From contig JARBJD010000121.1 of the NCBI GenBank assembly GCA_033064195.1, positions 124,001 through 188,000 on the forward strand: a DNA stretch of 64,000 nt. The letters run 5' to 3'. This stretch comes from Blattamonas nauphoetae. Its lineage: Eukaryota > Preaxostyla > Oxymonadida. The notes below the pieces were generated by a model. It had not been told where the DNA came from, ran no database searches, and saw only the letters and a program-made list of their open reading frames with translations. How positions within the stretch are numbered: the stretch's first letter is position 1; every line of letters begins with the position of its first letter. Shown here one piece after another: positions 1-12,944 of this stretch. The position numbers and the translations under genes are program-made.

Positions 1-3000
1 CATGAATGCGCGTGGGGCAGCTCCGGGTGGTGGAGGAGGTGGAGGAGGTGCAGCAAACGTGGCAGGAGCCTCCATCGGGGGAGGGGGAGGTGCTGGTGGA
101 GGTGCAGCTCGAGATTTCGTAAAGCGTCCATTTGATGGAATATCTGCTTCTGGTATTTCTTCATCTTCAGCTCTAGCCATTTCTTCCTCTTCTATAGCGA
201 CTTCGGGTTCGGGTTCGGGTTCTGGGAGACCTTGGCCGGCACGGAGAGCGATGTCAAACACCCTCGCGTCTCTTTCTTTGTCTCGGACGAGCGATGTGAC
301 TTTGTGATTGATGGTTCGGAGGAATGCCTGAGCGATTGATTGAGCTTCTTGTTTCCGTTCTTCTCGCTTTGATTCGTCTCCACCCAGCTGCAGGATGGTC
401 ACGAATGCGTCGACGACAAAGATCTGTTCCAAGGCGTTGAGTCTCTCAAAATGGGATGGATCGATCCAGAATCTGACCTGTTTCTCAGCTCGATCGAGAT
501 CTATTTTTGATTTTTTCTTCTCTTCCTCACTTTCGCTCTTTCCGCTTTGCTTCCTGAGGAGATATTGTTGCTCTCGGATTCTGCAGAGGATGTACTGATC
601 AACCACCCGCTTTTCCTTCTTGCTCGACAGTCCAAGCAAGAGCTCCTTCTCAAACAGAGCTGGGAAGTGGAAGAAGAACATAATGTCTGTTTCTGTGCAG
701 GTCAGTTGGGAATATCGTTTTATTTTTTCGGAATCTGAGAAATCCCCGACTTTTCCAAGTAAATCCTTGAAAAGGGTGAAGGATTGCATTTCTTCCGATG
801 ATCTCCATCCCCCAACACCAGTCGCAATGCTGCTCAGCAGATGGAAGAGTGCTGAAACCGAGCTGAACACTTCGAACTGTGCAGTCCCCAAATTGTCGAT
901 TCTGAGCGACGGGACGGCTGACAAGAAATACGGTTTCTGCCCCACTCTCCATTCAGCCAAAGTTTGGTCAGCAGGTTGTGGTTGGATGAGAGCTTGCGGG
1001 ATAATGGCGGACCCAACAGAAATCTCGGAGAAGTGAGATTTGGAGTTGAACGGGTTCATGAGACGCATCTCGAGCAGCTTGAGAGGCGGGTTGATGGGTA
1101 TGACTCCTTCCGTCTCCGTTTTTTCGTGTTCTTTTCTGTCGCGGCGTTCTTTGTCTGTTTCTGAGGGAATCAGATGAACTCGTCGACTGAGTGTTGTGTT
1201 TGTATCGGTCACAACAATCACACAAACGCTATGATCCTTAATCTCATTTCCTTTCACAACAACCAGCTTTGTTTCCTGCTCCGTCTGACCCTCCCCACCA
1301 ACCTTCAAATTCGTCTTAACAACCGGTACAGTTGTCAAATAATCCAACACATTCCGATCTTCTGTCTGTTTGAGAAGATTCTCAACAGTCCGATCGATCT
1401 TCTTTGCACTGCTCGACCAGTTCGAACCGCCTCCATACGCTTGGCTACGACTTGTGAACGCTGCCCCACCTTTCGGAGGGGGGTCCTTCCGTTTTGTGTC
1501 TTCGTTGACAGTTGGGAAGGCGAGGATGGATGGAGCAGGAAGAGTGTTCCCGCATTTGTCCTTCCCCTTTCTGTCAAGAATGTATTGATGTTCACTTCCG
1601 ATCGCTCGGCCGCTTTCATATTGATTGTCTCGTTTCTCCCACGTTCTAACTGTATCACCGTAGACTCCTTGATTGCGTTCGTTGCTGAATTCCAGAAGTC
1701 TGTCGGCGTGGAATACTGGCTCGTACGTCGAACAGAAAGCGTGAACTCTCGTTGATGGAGAGGCATTCACGAGACTCACACTCACATCACCGTTTTCTTC
1801 GACGGTCACTTCTCCAATTCCGACTGATGAGGATCGCACTTCCCCGACTCGTCTTCGCCCAACGACAAGTCTCGCGTTTGGGTTGGCTTCTGAATCGACT
1901 GATTTCTCAATCACTGAGATCTTCGTAGATGTTCCTCGTTTCCATTCAAACAGTTCATAGTCGCCAGGTGGAAGAGTTTTTGGGAGAATGACACACCCAG
2001 TCTTGACCTTGATCAACTTGGTCACATCACTGATGGGCTTCCCATCACTTGTTGTTGACTGAAGGAAGACCAGTTCGGCTTCGTCCTCGTTGACGTTGAG
2101 TGGGATTGTCTTTCCTTCTCCCTCAGCCAACACAAAGCTTCGTGTCATCGGCCGGAAATCGCAGAATTCTCCATCAGACCATCGTCCTCCCATGAACGTC
2201 GTCTCCATCTCCTTCATTCCGTCTTTGATCTTCACCGTAAAATGATTCACTTTATCCAATTCTCCAAGATAGACTAAGCCCTGATGATCTGTTTCCAGAG
2301 TTTGGGTCGTGCTGTTTAGGTTGAAAGCATCGTAAGCGAAATATGCGAGGATTTTGCACTGATTGATGGGTTCGCCAGCACGTCCGTGAACATGAAGTTC
2401 GTATCCACGCTTGCCTCTTCGAACAGCACAGCCGACGATCGATTGGGTGTTGCAGATGGCGTTGATGGAGAAGTTGGATTGGATGTTGAAGGATTTGATG
2501 CGGTTGAGGTTGGAAACAACTCTGAGCGAGCAATCGACGCTGACGTCGAGAGACACGAGGTCTTCACAAATCATGAGCTCGAGGTTGAGGAGATCGGAGT
2601 CTGGGAATGATGACATCATAGAAAAGTGATGGATGAGAAGAAAATGAGGAGTGAAGAAGAAATGAACACAAACCAACGAGTTTCAAGCTGTCCCAAGTTT
2701 TCTTAACAACAACTCCCTGTCCTGTGACTTGTGTTGCGGTGACAGTGAACGAATCCAGAACACTGAGTGAAATCGACACATCCGGAAGTGTCGTCTGATC
2801 GTCCGCAGTCAGCCATAACGATGGACGAAGCAGAAGATGAGCTGTTCTGAACTGAAGCAGCTCTTCTCTGTTGACAAAAATGGGGCATTCAAAACGGTAG
2901 TTCTCAGAGGGGATCTTCAGAGTGGTGCGACACGCGAAAGGAGGAGGAGGGAGGACGGGCGATGGGGCTGATGTGATTGGTGGCGGTGGACGAGGTCTCC

Positions 3001-5020
3001 CAGAGTTTGCTGATTCGGGTCCTTCACTTTGAGATGGAGGAGTTGTTTGTTGAATCAATGCCGCTGGTGGTTGATGTGAGACGATGACAGTTTTCGTTTG
3101 TGTTCGGAACGCGAATGGGATTAAGAACTCCTCGGGATCTAGTTCTGTTTTCAGCAGTTCTGCGTTCTTGGCCTTCTCTTCTTCGTTTGTCCCTCGGATT
3201 TCCTGTTTCCCTGCGTGTGGATGTCCATCAATCCACAAACAAACTTCTTCTTTCTTCACTCTTCTTCCAGTGTCATCAAACACACATACTGCCAGTCCAT
3301 TTGCTGTCAATCGTGACATCACTCGCAACTCGCCCTTCCTCAGCATTGCTCGGCTTGATTGCCCTCCACCGGAGATCTCAACAATGAACACACCATTTCT
3401 GTTCTTCAGACCCTCAATCTGAAGAAGTTCTTCATGTCTGAGAATGGGCGGGAAGGTGGCGGGTGGGAAGAGGATTGTGTGAGAGTATGTTGCTGAGAGA
3501 CCATCAAGATCAATCGATAATGCGAGTTCTTCGTCATTCTTCTGGTAGAAACGGAGAGTGTTGATGTCAAAAACTCGGATTTCCATTCTTTCGACGTTTT
3601 TCACTCGGACTTGGAGTTCGAATTCATCTGTCGAATTGAAGCGTGGTTTGTTCTGAGATGAGAATTTTAACTCAACCACATCGCGTATATTGCTGATAAT
3701 TGATTGTTCATGGGGTTTTATTTCAATTGGTTTGCCTTTTTCATTTTTAAGACGGTCTGTCATCGCGAGTGCTTCAAGCTGTATTTTTCGAACGAAACCA
3801 TTTTCAAGATATTTCGAGAAGGTGGAGAAGGAAGCAGGTGTTGTTGGGATGGTGACGTCGTGCGATCTTATTGCCGTAATGGGCGGCGAAGACGACCCCG
3901 GATGGATGACCCGTAATGTTGGCGGAGGTGGTGGAGCAAAGTAATAATTCAAATATTCTTCAATCAAGGCATTGGTTGAGAGAACATCGTCAGTCTTATT
4001 GTAGAGAGTAGCAGCGTTTACAAGGTCTTGATTTGGGGATGCTCCACTTGACCTCGAAAAGAGCCCTGGTGTTGTTGTGGAGTGAGTGCTGACATAAGGA
4101 AGTGAAAGAAATGTTGTTAAATGTTTGCGGTTCGGGTTTTTCGTTCGCCATTCATAATCCAGAGTGGCTTTCATAAGTGATGCTTTTGATTGGTTTTGCT
4201 TTGAAGTCAATCCATCAGCAACATCCCATATGGTTTCATAGTATTGATTGAGAAGTGGTAGTTCATTTTCAGGTGTGATGAGGCTTGGATCTGGAGTAAT
4301 TCGTGCGAGGTAATTATGAACGAGCGAGGTGTATTCGCTGAACTCTGTGGACGACGATAACAATTTTTCCAGTTGATCTTTCGATATTGCACATTGAATG
4401 GATTGTGCATAATGATCAGAATAGTGCTTCTTCACATAGTCCAGGAATTGCGGATGTGTACAGTGTGGGATCCCAGTTACAATGGAAGCAGTGGAAGAAG
4501 CCTTCCAAAAATTGAGATGATGAAAGATAAATTCAGGCGATGCTTGTGGGAGGTAGATATGGGACTCTTTGACCAATTTTTTGAGGGCATCTATCTGGAA
4601 TGGTGTTTCATCTAATTCAGTATCATAAGTATCTGCCGTTGTCACGGTACTCCGTTCTTCCCACGTGGTGATGTTTTTCTTGGGATGGTAATAATTCAGA
4701 TGTAAAATATCAGTTCGAAGATGATCAATAATTTTAGTCTTCTCCTCAGTGGTTGATTCTTTGAAGGACAGAAATTGTCGGCGAAGCGAATACAATTGAT
4801 AGTTTAGGTCGCTCTTCTGGTAAACTGTTTCTCGTTGTTTCATGAGTGAGGCTTCCCGTTCTGTCTGAAAGTCTGGTGAGAGAAGTTGCTCATGGAGGAT
4901 TGAATAGTAGTACCATTCGTTTGAAAGTGGGGGTAGGAGGCTGAGGGATTTTTCTCTGTCTTCTGGGGATTTAGCGAAGACAAAGGCCTCCAAAAATGAA
5001 AGCCCTACCTCTCGGTGCAT
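1..5020 (-). CDS. Large macroglobulin-domain-like protein, C-terminus beyond the window
   Basis: Two exons are visible. Exon 1 (5020 to 2674) encodes about 780 residues. A 73-bp GT-AG intron (2673-2601) keeps the frame, and exon 2 stays open to base 1. The N-terminal 350 residues are helical and Tyr/Leu-rich. Around residues 440-620 lies a beta-rich stretch with RVKNVERMEIRVFDINTL, then SIDLDGLSATYS and VFIVEISGGGQSSRAMLRKG. I recall this pattern from large uncharacterised protist proteins with macroglobulin-like (MG) folds; that family link is memory, not a search. Proline-rich linkers occur near residue 700 and again near the left edge (PPPPPPPPGAAP). No signal peptide or thioester motif is seen in the visible part. 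The start at 5020 is the first ATG of the open frame; an out-of-frame ATG lies just upstream. Function unknown. Confidence 0.75.
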
Positions 5021-5415
5021 CCGTGTATGTTCAAACCATAAGAAAAACTATCGAAAACTCGACACTTAATCAAACCACTTTCCATGAATTATTTTGTGTG
5101 TGATCTCTCTCATTATTTGATTGCCATGGTAGGGATGAGATGAATTCCCGTATCATCGATCGGGAGTTGTTGCATTTTTCTCAATGGGTAGGGATTAGAA
5201 ATGAAATGTGGTAATCATGACAAGCACGAAACGAAGAGGATGAAGCAACAAAGAATAAACATAGAAGATAACATAAATCCTCTGTTCTCTTCTTTCCCAT
5301 TGTTTGGTTTATATCTGTTCTCTCTTCTCTGATCTCGTTCCCTCTTTCGGTTGTTGATTTCAAACAATCTCGGATTATCCAAAAGACGCTCACAGTTTTG
5401 ATCAAACCAATGTTC
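5021..5415. other. Intergenic spacer between two minus-strand genes
   Basis: This 395-bp stretch lies between the start of the macroglobulin-like gene and the stop of the Gln/Ser/Pro-rich gene, both on the minus strand. It should hold the 3' UTR of the latter and the promoter of the former. Short open frames here have no coding character. No repeat or terminal inverted repeat was seen. Confidence 0.5.
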
Positions 5416-8400
5416 TCATTTCTTTCGCGCCTTTCTCCTCCTCTCCGATCGAGTCTGATTTTGAACTTGATTCTGGTTCTGAGCTGACGACGGTGTTGGA
5501 GTGGGAGGGTGTGTGTCGTTTGTTGGTGATGGAGACGGAGCAGGTGTGTAGGAATGCGAATTGTGAGCCTGAACATGACTCCCTTCTTCCCCTCCTTGTC
5601 TGGCATTGTCTTGCTTCTCTGCTTCCAACTTTCCATCCTCTTCCCGTCCTGTTCGTCGTTTTGAATTTTTCGAGTTTCGTCTTGTTGTTCCTCTCCCGCC
5701 TTCTTCACCTGAGTTAGCTCCAACCGACGGTGTTCCTGAAGGAGGAGGGACTAGATTTCCAGCTGTCGGTGGCACAGTCTGTTGTTGTGTATGGGTCATT
5801 CCTTGTGATGATTGGATGGACGTGGAAGATGACGAGCGAGTTGGGGCTGTACTCCCCCCTTCGCCCACACCCGCTGAACCCGATCCAACCACTCCTGTCG
5901 AGTGTGGGGTGTTTGTCAGAAGTGGAATGGTCACTGATGGCGCTGGGAAAGGAAGTTGTGGTGAGCCTGAGGTTGGGACAGGACTCCACTCGGTCTTCAT
6001 TGCATCTCGACGGCCTGTCGGATGTGTCTGTCCTGTCTTCCCACTTTTCCCGTCTCGCTCGCTCTTCTTCTCTTCTTCTTTCGCTCCTCCACTTCCGTTC
6101 CCAGTTCCGCTGCCATTCCCAACGTTCCCTCGAAGTGAGTCTTCAAGATGTTCGTCTTTTCTTCTCTTCTTTCTTCGCCGTCGTTCTGATTGTTGCGATG
6201 GTGTTGGCGATCCGGTTGGCTGTGGTGTTTGGTCTGATTCTTTTCTGTTCTTTTCTTTTCCCTCCTTTTCATCTTCTCGTTTCACACTTCCATCTTTCGT
6301 TGTTCCTTTTGCTTCTTCCTTCCCTGCTCCCTCTTTCTTCTCATTTTCCACAGATGTTATTTTTTCCTCCTCTTTTCTTGTTTCTTCTTTTTTCTGTTCT
6401 GCCTCAACAAGTGTTTCATCGCCCCTCAACATCTGTTTCGTCATCTCCTTCTCCTCCATCAACCCTCCCTCTTCTCCATCCAATCTTTCCTTCATTTCCT
6501 CAATCTTCTCAATCTTCGGTGGATAGGGAAGCAGGGGCAGTTGGTGTATAACCTCTTCTTTCTGCTCTCCTCCAGTCGCTTCCTCCACATCTCGATGGGC
6601 ACTTCTCTCCTGCTTGTTAATCTGTTCGTTTGTCTGCTCACTGACAACATGATTTTGATTGTGGGTCGCTTGATGATTCGACTGATGGCTCGTCGGAACA
6701 AAAGGAAGTGTTCGAGCTGAGTCAAGCGAGAATGAATGGGTTGACGGTTGTGATTGTGGTTGTGATGGGATTTGTGTTGATGGTGGTTGGGATTGAAATG
6801 GTGGTTGTGGATGTGAGGGAAGTTGTGTTTGGATTGTTGGTTGTGGCACATGTTGAACAAAATGACGATTATCTGCGAAACTCGCAACAACTGACGTTGG
6901 CTGATAGAAGATCGGAGCGTCTGCTTTCGAATGGACGTACGATCCAAGATCAACATTTCCGAACGTGTGATGCTGTGTGAGATGTGAATTCTGGAGGGAG
7001 TTCTGAGTGGTTATGTTTGGTGACAAGTGATGGACATACAGAGAAGGTGTTTGGAATGATGGGAGTGCAGGAAGTTGGATCGTGGGTTGGGGAATGAGGA
7101 GAGGGTGGACAAGATTCATGCTGAACATGTCTGTGTAATGCTGAATTTGGAGTTGAAGCAAATTCATCGTCTGATATACACGGATGACTTCCCGATTCGA
7201 CGGAACCGAAGCCGATTCTGAGACACTTCCAGTCTCAGAATGAGGTTGGGGTGATGTGGACACGTGAGAAGAAGCGGGGACAGTGGAAGTGATCTGAGAA
7301 TTAATGTTGCCCATGTCAGCTTGGGAAGAGGTCGATCCAGGTGAGACACATAATCGGTTTGCCTGCAAATCGTCGTTTTCTTTCGGAGGCGATGGAAGTG
7401 GCGGAAAAACAGCAGAAAGGGGGTTTGTGGCTGCTCGTGGAGAGAGCTGTCGAGATGCGGAGTCTGATGCATTGTGCGAGGGGGTTGGGGAGAGCGTGTT
7501 GAACGGCAAAGTCTGTATGGCTGGAGGGGAATGCCTAGTGACGAAAGAAACTTGAGAATGTGTTGACCGAGGTGTGTGTGGTGGTCGAGGAGACGATGAT
7601 GATTGGGAAGTTGATTGCTGTCGGATTTCATCCAGACCAAAATACAGTCGTCGCGATCCATCTGACGTGCCCTTTATTGAAGATTTTTCATCGGTAATTC
7701 GATCCAATGAATCATCTTCTTTCCCGGAAGGACGTGTAAGTGAGAGTTTATTGATCGAGAGACGATTTGGTGGAGGCGATGGGAGGAGTGGTGCTGAGAC
7801 AACAGGGGTTGCAGGTTTAAGCCCTGTTTGTTGTTCATGAAGTGAATCTTGCAAGGAAGGACTATTGTGAGGAGTGAAATGGAGAGATGAAAGTGATGGA
7901 GACATATGTGGCGATTTTTGAGTTGGTGTTTGGGATTGTTGGACTGCGTTCGGATTCGGACGAAGAGACGGAATTTGTTTAAAGACAGTTGCTTGTGTCG
8001 AGTCGTCTCGTTTAGCAGGAGCTGGAATTTCCACAATAGGAGCGTCCAGGTCTGTTGATTGATGTGGCTCATTTTGAGGATGTGCAAGATTTTGTTGTGC
8101 TTCTTGTTGTTGGCTGTCCATAACAACTCCTTGTGTTTCGTATTCCGCGCGGTTATCAGCGACATTCACTTCTGTTGGTTTTTGTGAGTACTTTTGTGAT
8201 CCTTCTTCGATCTCCTCCTTCTGCATGGGAACCTCTCCCATCAAAAGCCTTCGTTCAGGCACATTATCACAGAGAGGTGGTCTTTTGGGTGGTGGTTCAC
8301 GGATTGATGAATCTTTCTGTGGCTCTGACTGAAGTTTGTGGCGTTCTGAGATCGCAGGAGGAGAATGAGGTATCGGTGATATTAACTCATTTTCAGTGTG

Positions 8401-10254
8401 CGATGAATCAGTAACAGCATAGGTTGTGGTTGATATTACTTTGTTTGTTTCATTCTTCGAAGAATTGCGAAGGTGGATGTTGTCTGTGACAGTATGGCTT
8501 ACACGAGTAGATCTGGAGTTTTTCTGCTTCCAGAAGCCTGTAATAACGTTGTTCATTCGATTCGCTTCCTTTTTCCATTGTTCTTGCGAAATTCTGTTGA
8601 ATTTTGGACGTGGCTTTCTTCGAATAATAGCAGGGCATGAACTGACCCGCTTCATTTTTCCTTTTTCCATTCCAATTTCATCCTTATTCCGAAGTTTGGA
8701 GCGTCTGTCCTTATCTCTCCTTCTTCCTGGGACCAGCGTCTGCTCACTTTCTTTTCGTTGATGGTCATTTCGAGAATCTCCAGGTTGTTTGGACCGAACT
8801 TCTTGCGATAAATGCAAATTTCGATTTGTCTGAAGATCTGCAAAGAGAGAATGGAGAGATTTTGTGAGCCAGACGACTGTTTCATTACGAGCCAGTTTGG
8901 CACTTAGAAATGCAGGAATTAGACCCATAAGCGATATTTGTTTGATTAAATGCATCGGATTAGACTGTGATATGCTCTTTATTCCAATTTCGTTTTCAGT
9001 ATTCGAATCATGGGTCGGTAGAGGGTCGGAAATGATCGTGATGGGGTGAGTGTGAGGATTCACTAAAAATCCGACGACAAAATCCGCAAGTGTCAAATGC
9101 GGATGTTGGACACGAATGGGAAGGAGATAACTGATCGAATATGATTGGTATGTGCTGGAGCGAGAGGCTTTTGGTTGGCTTTCCGTTTGAGAAGGAGTTT
9201 GCGATGTGGGAAGCGGAACCGGAGATGGTGATTGTGAATTTCGCGATGATGAATATGTGTGGAAAACAATAGCTGTGATGACGTCTTGTGGATTTGATCT
9301 GGCTCGGTTGAGAGCGGTTTTAAGTGCGTTTTCGAAGATCGTGAAAGATGTGTCAAATTTGGTTGTCGATAGAAACTCGAAGAGTGATACCGAGATTTTG
9401 ATGCGGTGGCCGAGGCATCCATCAACAAAATGTCTTTAGTGCCGAGAAAAGAGAGAGATGAGTTGAAATGACAACAATGATGTGAACGAACAAATCGAAC
9501 ATGTAGAAAAATGTGAGGAAAGAGAAAGAGAAAGGAGAATGAAGAGTGTGGATACCGATAAGTTGCTTCGAGATGTGCTCGGGGCAGTCCAAAATGCTCG
9601 TGAGCCTTTCTTCTGCTTTCAGGTTTATCCAAGAGAGTTTTGTCCAGAAGTGGGCTGGTGGGAAATGACTGAGGAATGGGAATGAAAAATGATGCGAGCA
9701 ATGTTGGGAGAGAATCACGGGTGATCAGGTGGATGTCCGACCAAGTTTGCTCATCATCTAAGGATGATACCAAAAAAGAGTGTGATAATGGCGGAAAGAG
9801 AGAAACGGTAAGTGGAAAATCAATTGGAAAACCAGAAAAGGAAGCTAATAGACACGATTCATACCTTTCCTGACGACGAAGACGTACGGTTCGTATGATT
9901 GAGTGTTGAATAGCGAGGCGAAGAAAATGACTGTTGATTTGGAAGATACGGCAGGATCAGAATAGAAATAAGCAGAGCGAGTGCTGACAGCCACAAACTG
10001 CTGTGCTTGGATGAACTGTTGGAAAGCCTGGAAAACAGAAGATTAACGGTGAGAAGACAACGAATAGTTGAAAAAACCTGCATAAAAACACGAGAATTCG
10101 GATTTGACTGAGTGGTATGGAAGAAATTGATTTGTTGACTCTGAAAAAAGTCGCGGTCACTTTCTCTCAATTTATCCCAAGTCAAATGAACCGTTGCAGA
10201 GAGGATTGACCACTCCATAGTTGGCTGCTGTCTTTGATGTCGACGGCTCGCCAT
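5416..10254 (-). CDS. Large Gln/Ser/Pro-rich protein with charged C-terminal third, function unknown
   Basis: The gene has several short introns. Exon 1 starts at the ATG at 10254 (MASRRHQRQQPTMEWS) and ends at VFMQ. A roughly 50-bp GT-AG intron (about 10077-10028) follows, then an exon beginning AFQQFIQAQQ. Further introns lie near 9860-9780 and 9570-9430. The last exon is open to the stop at 5416 and holds most of the protein. The N-terminal third looks folded, with hydrophobic stretches such as LADFVVGFLVN. The middle is low-complexity Pro/Ser/Gln/His. The last 350 residues are Lys/Glu/Arg-rich, ending SERRRKARKK. In-frame ATGs upstream of 10254 fall inside the neighbouring transposon end (10279 on), so 10254 is preferred. 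I do not recognise a family; a scaffold or regulatory role would be a guess. Confidence 0.65.
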
Positions 10255-10278
10255 AAGGCTTGTTCGCAGGCTGTCCAC

Positions 10279-12781
10279 TAGACCCAACCCGTGTATAATG
10301 GGAAAACTCGTGATCACGAAGGGCAATTCGGTTAACGCAACTTAACTCGAGATACCTTGTGAAAACCGAATAAACAGCAGAAAAACCGAATAAACCACAC
10401 TTCACTCGAGTTCTCACCCCATAACATTTTTTTCAGGTTGATCTTGACAAACTTTCGTCGAATTGATTCATTTCATCGTGTTTCCTCATTTATAACTTGT
10501 CATTAGTACGAAAAGAAACAAATTATTGAAGAAAAACTCTTTTAAAAAATTCGAAGTCGATCCGACCCTTATATCGAAATTTTTCCAAAATTCTCACTAT
10601 AACCGTCGGCGACGCCCCTACGTATTTGAATTGAACTTACCTCAAGTAGGTTCTGTGTCATCTCGATGTAAGTTGCTTTTGCTTGGATATTGGTTCCCCT
10701 CTCGCTGTCCGCAGACATCATTCATGGAACTTGGGTCGGGTAGGATTTCATGGGCTCGCGCTAATATGGTCCTCCCCAAGTGTCGAAGTGAATGTCAGTC
10801 GCCAGGAAACAGAATGAGGATGCCCAGAATGTGGGCCTAACAGCAAGACGTTGTCTAAAGAATTAGACACAGAAAACAAATCAAATATTTCTAAAAAACA
10901 TGAAAAACAAGAATGTGGGAGTTTTTATCATTTATGACAGTTTAAGACTCTTCAACGTCGTTTTGAGAACATTTTCAACAAAATTGAGAAAAAGTAAGTG
11001 TGTGTTGTGAATTGTGATGAATATTTTAGTCAGAATCTGAAATATCAAAGACTCCATCGAATCCTGTTGTTCTTGGATCATAATCATTCTCAAAGTCCTC
11101 AATCTCGGCTTGATGTTTTCGATAGAGTTGTTTTCTCCGTGGAATTCGTGATTCTTTTCTTGAAGAGGCCGAAAGAGCCCTCTCATGAAAATCGTCTGGA
11201 AGTCGGTAATTGTGTCCTTTTCGAGGTGAATATTGGTTAACCAGCACGCATTTTTGAAGTCTTGCGTGATATGTTTGACGCCAGCAGTGTATTTCCCTCC
11301 CATTCGAAGCCACAGCCATTTGAGTCTTCCGAAGAATCTCTCCACTTGAACTCTGTCAGACGCAATTCTCACATTGAGTTCATTCTGTTCTTCTTCGTTT
11401 GTTCTTTCTTTTTTTCTTCTGTTCGGACGATTGAATCGAAGAGTTGGAAAATCTCCGAGATATCCCATGTCGCCTTGAATTCCCCATTTTGGGTCGTTGT
11501 CTTGTGGATAGAGCTCTTTCTCCTGGTCTGTCTTGTTCAGATATTGTTCGATCGGTTGGAGAGTCTTTTGGAGTAGAGCAACATCGTGGATTGAGCCAGC
11601 AACACAATCAGAAACGAAGAGCGCTTTGTAGGGTGGTTTGGCTTCAACACACACTTGAGCCTTCATCGCATAACAATAATGATGACCTTCCCAAAGTACT
11701 TTCTTATCTTCAAAATCCGTCAATGGTCTGGGGACAACAATTGTTGTTGCATCAATATAAAGCGCGGTGAAAGGGAAATTGGCTTGAAAATTTGGAGTTG
11801 GGCGAGGCGGGACAGAATATCGTTCCTGAAGGACAGTGAACAGGAGAGGGCGAATGTGTAGAATTGCTTTAGATGCGAGATTTGGACTGATTCCCAATGC
11901 CGATGCCAGTCGATTGATTTTAACTGTTGAGCTCAACCATTCAAGATAAACGACTAATTCATCTTTGAGAGTGAGTTTCCCTTTGGTCCTGGATGATTGT
12001 ATTCTGGACAATTCGATTGGATGAGAGCGGAGAGATGAAGAAGAGTGTCTTTCTCCAATCTGAGTTGTTTCCACAAGTTTGCATCGTCATACTTCGACCA
12101 AATGATTCCTCCACTTTCTGGAATTGGCACAATTGGTTTTGCTGACAGAAAGACTTGTCTTTGTTTGTTTTGAGTTCTCCAAGAGACGCAATGGAAGTTG
12201 AAGATTCTCGCTTTTGAGGCCTGATAGTGGGCGAAGCTGACCGAATATCAACAGATGATCGTGACGATTGTGAAGATTGAGGTGTTGAAAAAGTGATCTC
12301 GAATCTGTCAACGAGTTTTGTGATGAGAAGGGAGAATTGATGGTGAAACTTGGGGACGGGAATCCAATGAAACTTCCAGCAGAGGGTCGTAATCTTCAAA
12401 AGAGAAAGAACAAAATATCAAAATAAAAGCTCACACTGGAATGGTGTTTGTGGAGTTCCAGGTTTGATAATGATCTGTGAATGTTGTGGTGACGGTGTCA
12501 CATTTTCGTCCCTCAAATCTTGACTATCCATCTTTTTCACCTAATATGATCAGAAATCAGTTGAAAAGAAGTGATAATATCAACTTTTTCAGATGTTCTT
12601 TTTTTCTCAAAAAACAGTTATGGGAAGGAACTCGAGTGAAATGTGTCAATTCGGTTGTGAACGTGTGCAACTCGGTTTTCAAGAGTTATCTCGAGTTAAC
12701 CATGAATAACTCGAGTGTCCACAGTCTTACTCAATTGTTTCATTTTTCTCGAGATTACCCATAAAACTCGGGTTGGGTCTA
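10279..12781. mobile_element. PIF/Harbinger-type DNA transposon, about 2.5 kb
   Basis: The left end at 10279 reads TAGACCCAACCCGTGTATAA and the right end, reverse-complemented from 12781, reads TAGACCCAACCCGAGTTTTA. Both ends then show ATGGG and several CTCGAG-containing subterminal repeats (10345-10415 and 12630-12755). Between them lies a DDE transposase on the minus strand. I could not settle the target duplication: the flanks (CCAC on the left, CTAT on the right) do not give a clean 3-bp copy, so one end may be eroded. The left end sits only about 25 bp upstream of the start of the adjacent host gene, so the element may influence its transcription. Confidence 0.85.
10932..12534 (-). CDS. 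PIF/Harbinger-type DDE transposase, probably frame-disrupted
   Basis: The frame ending at 10932 has the three catalytic-site contexts of the DDE_Tnp_4 family: LYIDATTIVVPRP for the first Asp, DCVAGSIHDVALL for the second and VQVERFFGRLKWLW for the Glu. It ends with DFKNACWLTNIHLEKD, typical of the family. A helix-turn-helix-like stretch (INRLASALGISPNLASKAIL) precedes the catalytic core. The N-terminal helical part (WSKYDDANLWKQL, then LEKDTLLHLSALIQS) lies in a different frame near 12,090-12,000. No GT-AG intron there restores the frame, so a one-base shift has probably inactivated this copy. An upstream exon from an ATG at 12534 (MDSQDLRDENVTPSPQHS) may be the true N-terminus, followed by a short intron near 12,440-12,390. 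Confidence 0.8.
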
Positions 12782-12944
12782 CTATCTTCGAATTTTCAGA
12801 TCCCCAGACCCATGACATTTATTTTTGTTATCACCATGTTTGTTGTATGAATTCACACCACCATTTCCAAGAAATACATTTGAAACTCCAAACTACGCAT
12901 TTATTTTGACGTAGAATGCTGAACTCAACGTGATATGAATTGCA

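Noticed and set aside
5606-6551. Plus-strand Ser/Phe-rich proteins opposite the Gln/Ser/Pro-rich gene
   Set aside because: They are the antisense of low-complexity Glu/Lys/Pro codons in the minus-strand gene.
10279-12781. Clean 3-bp target duplication for the Harbinger element
   Set aside because: Flanking bases do not give an unambiguous duplicate, so none is claimed.
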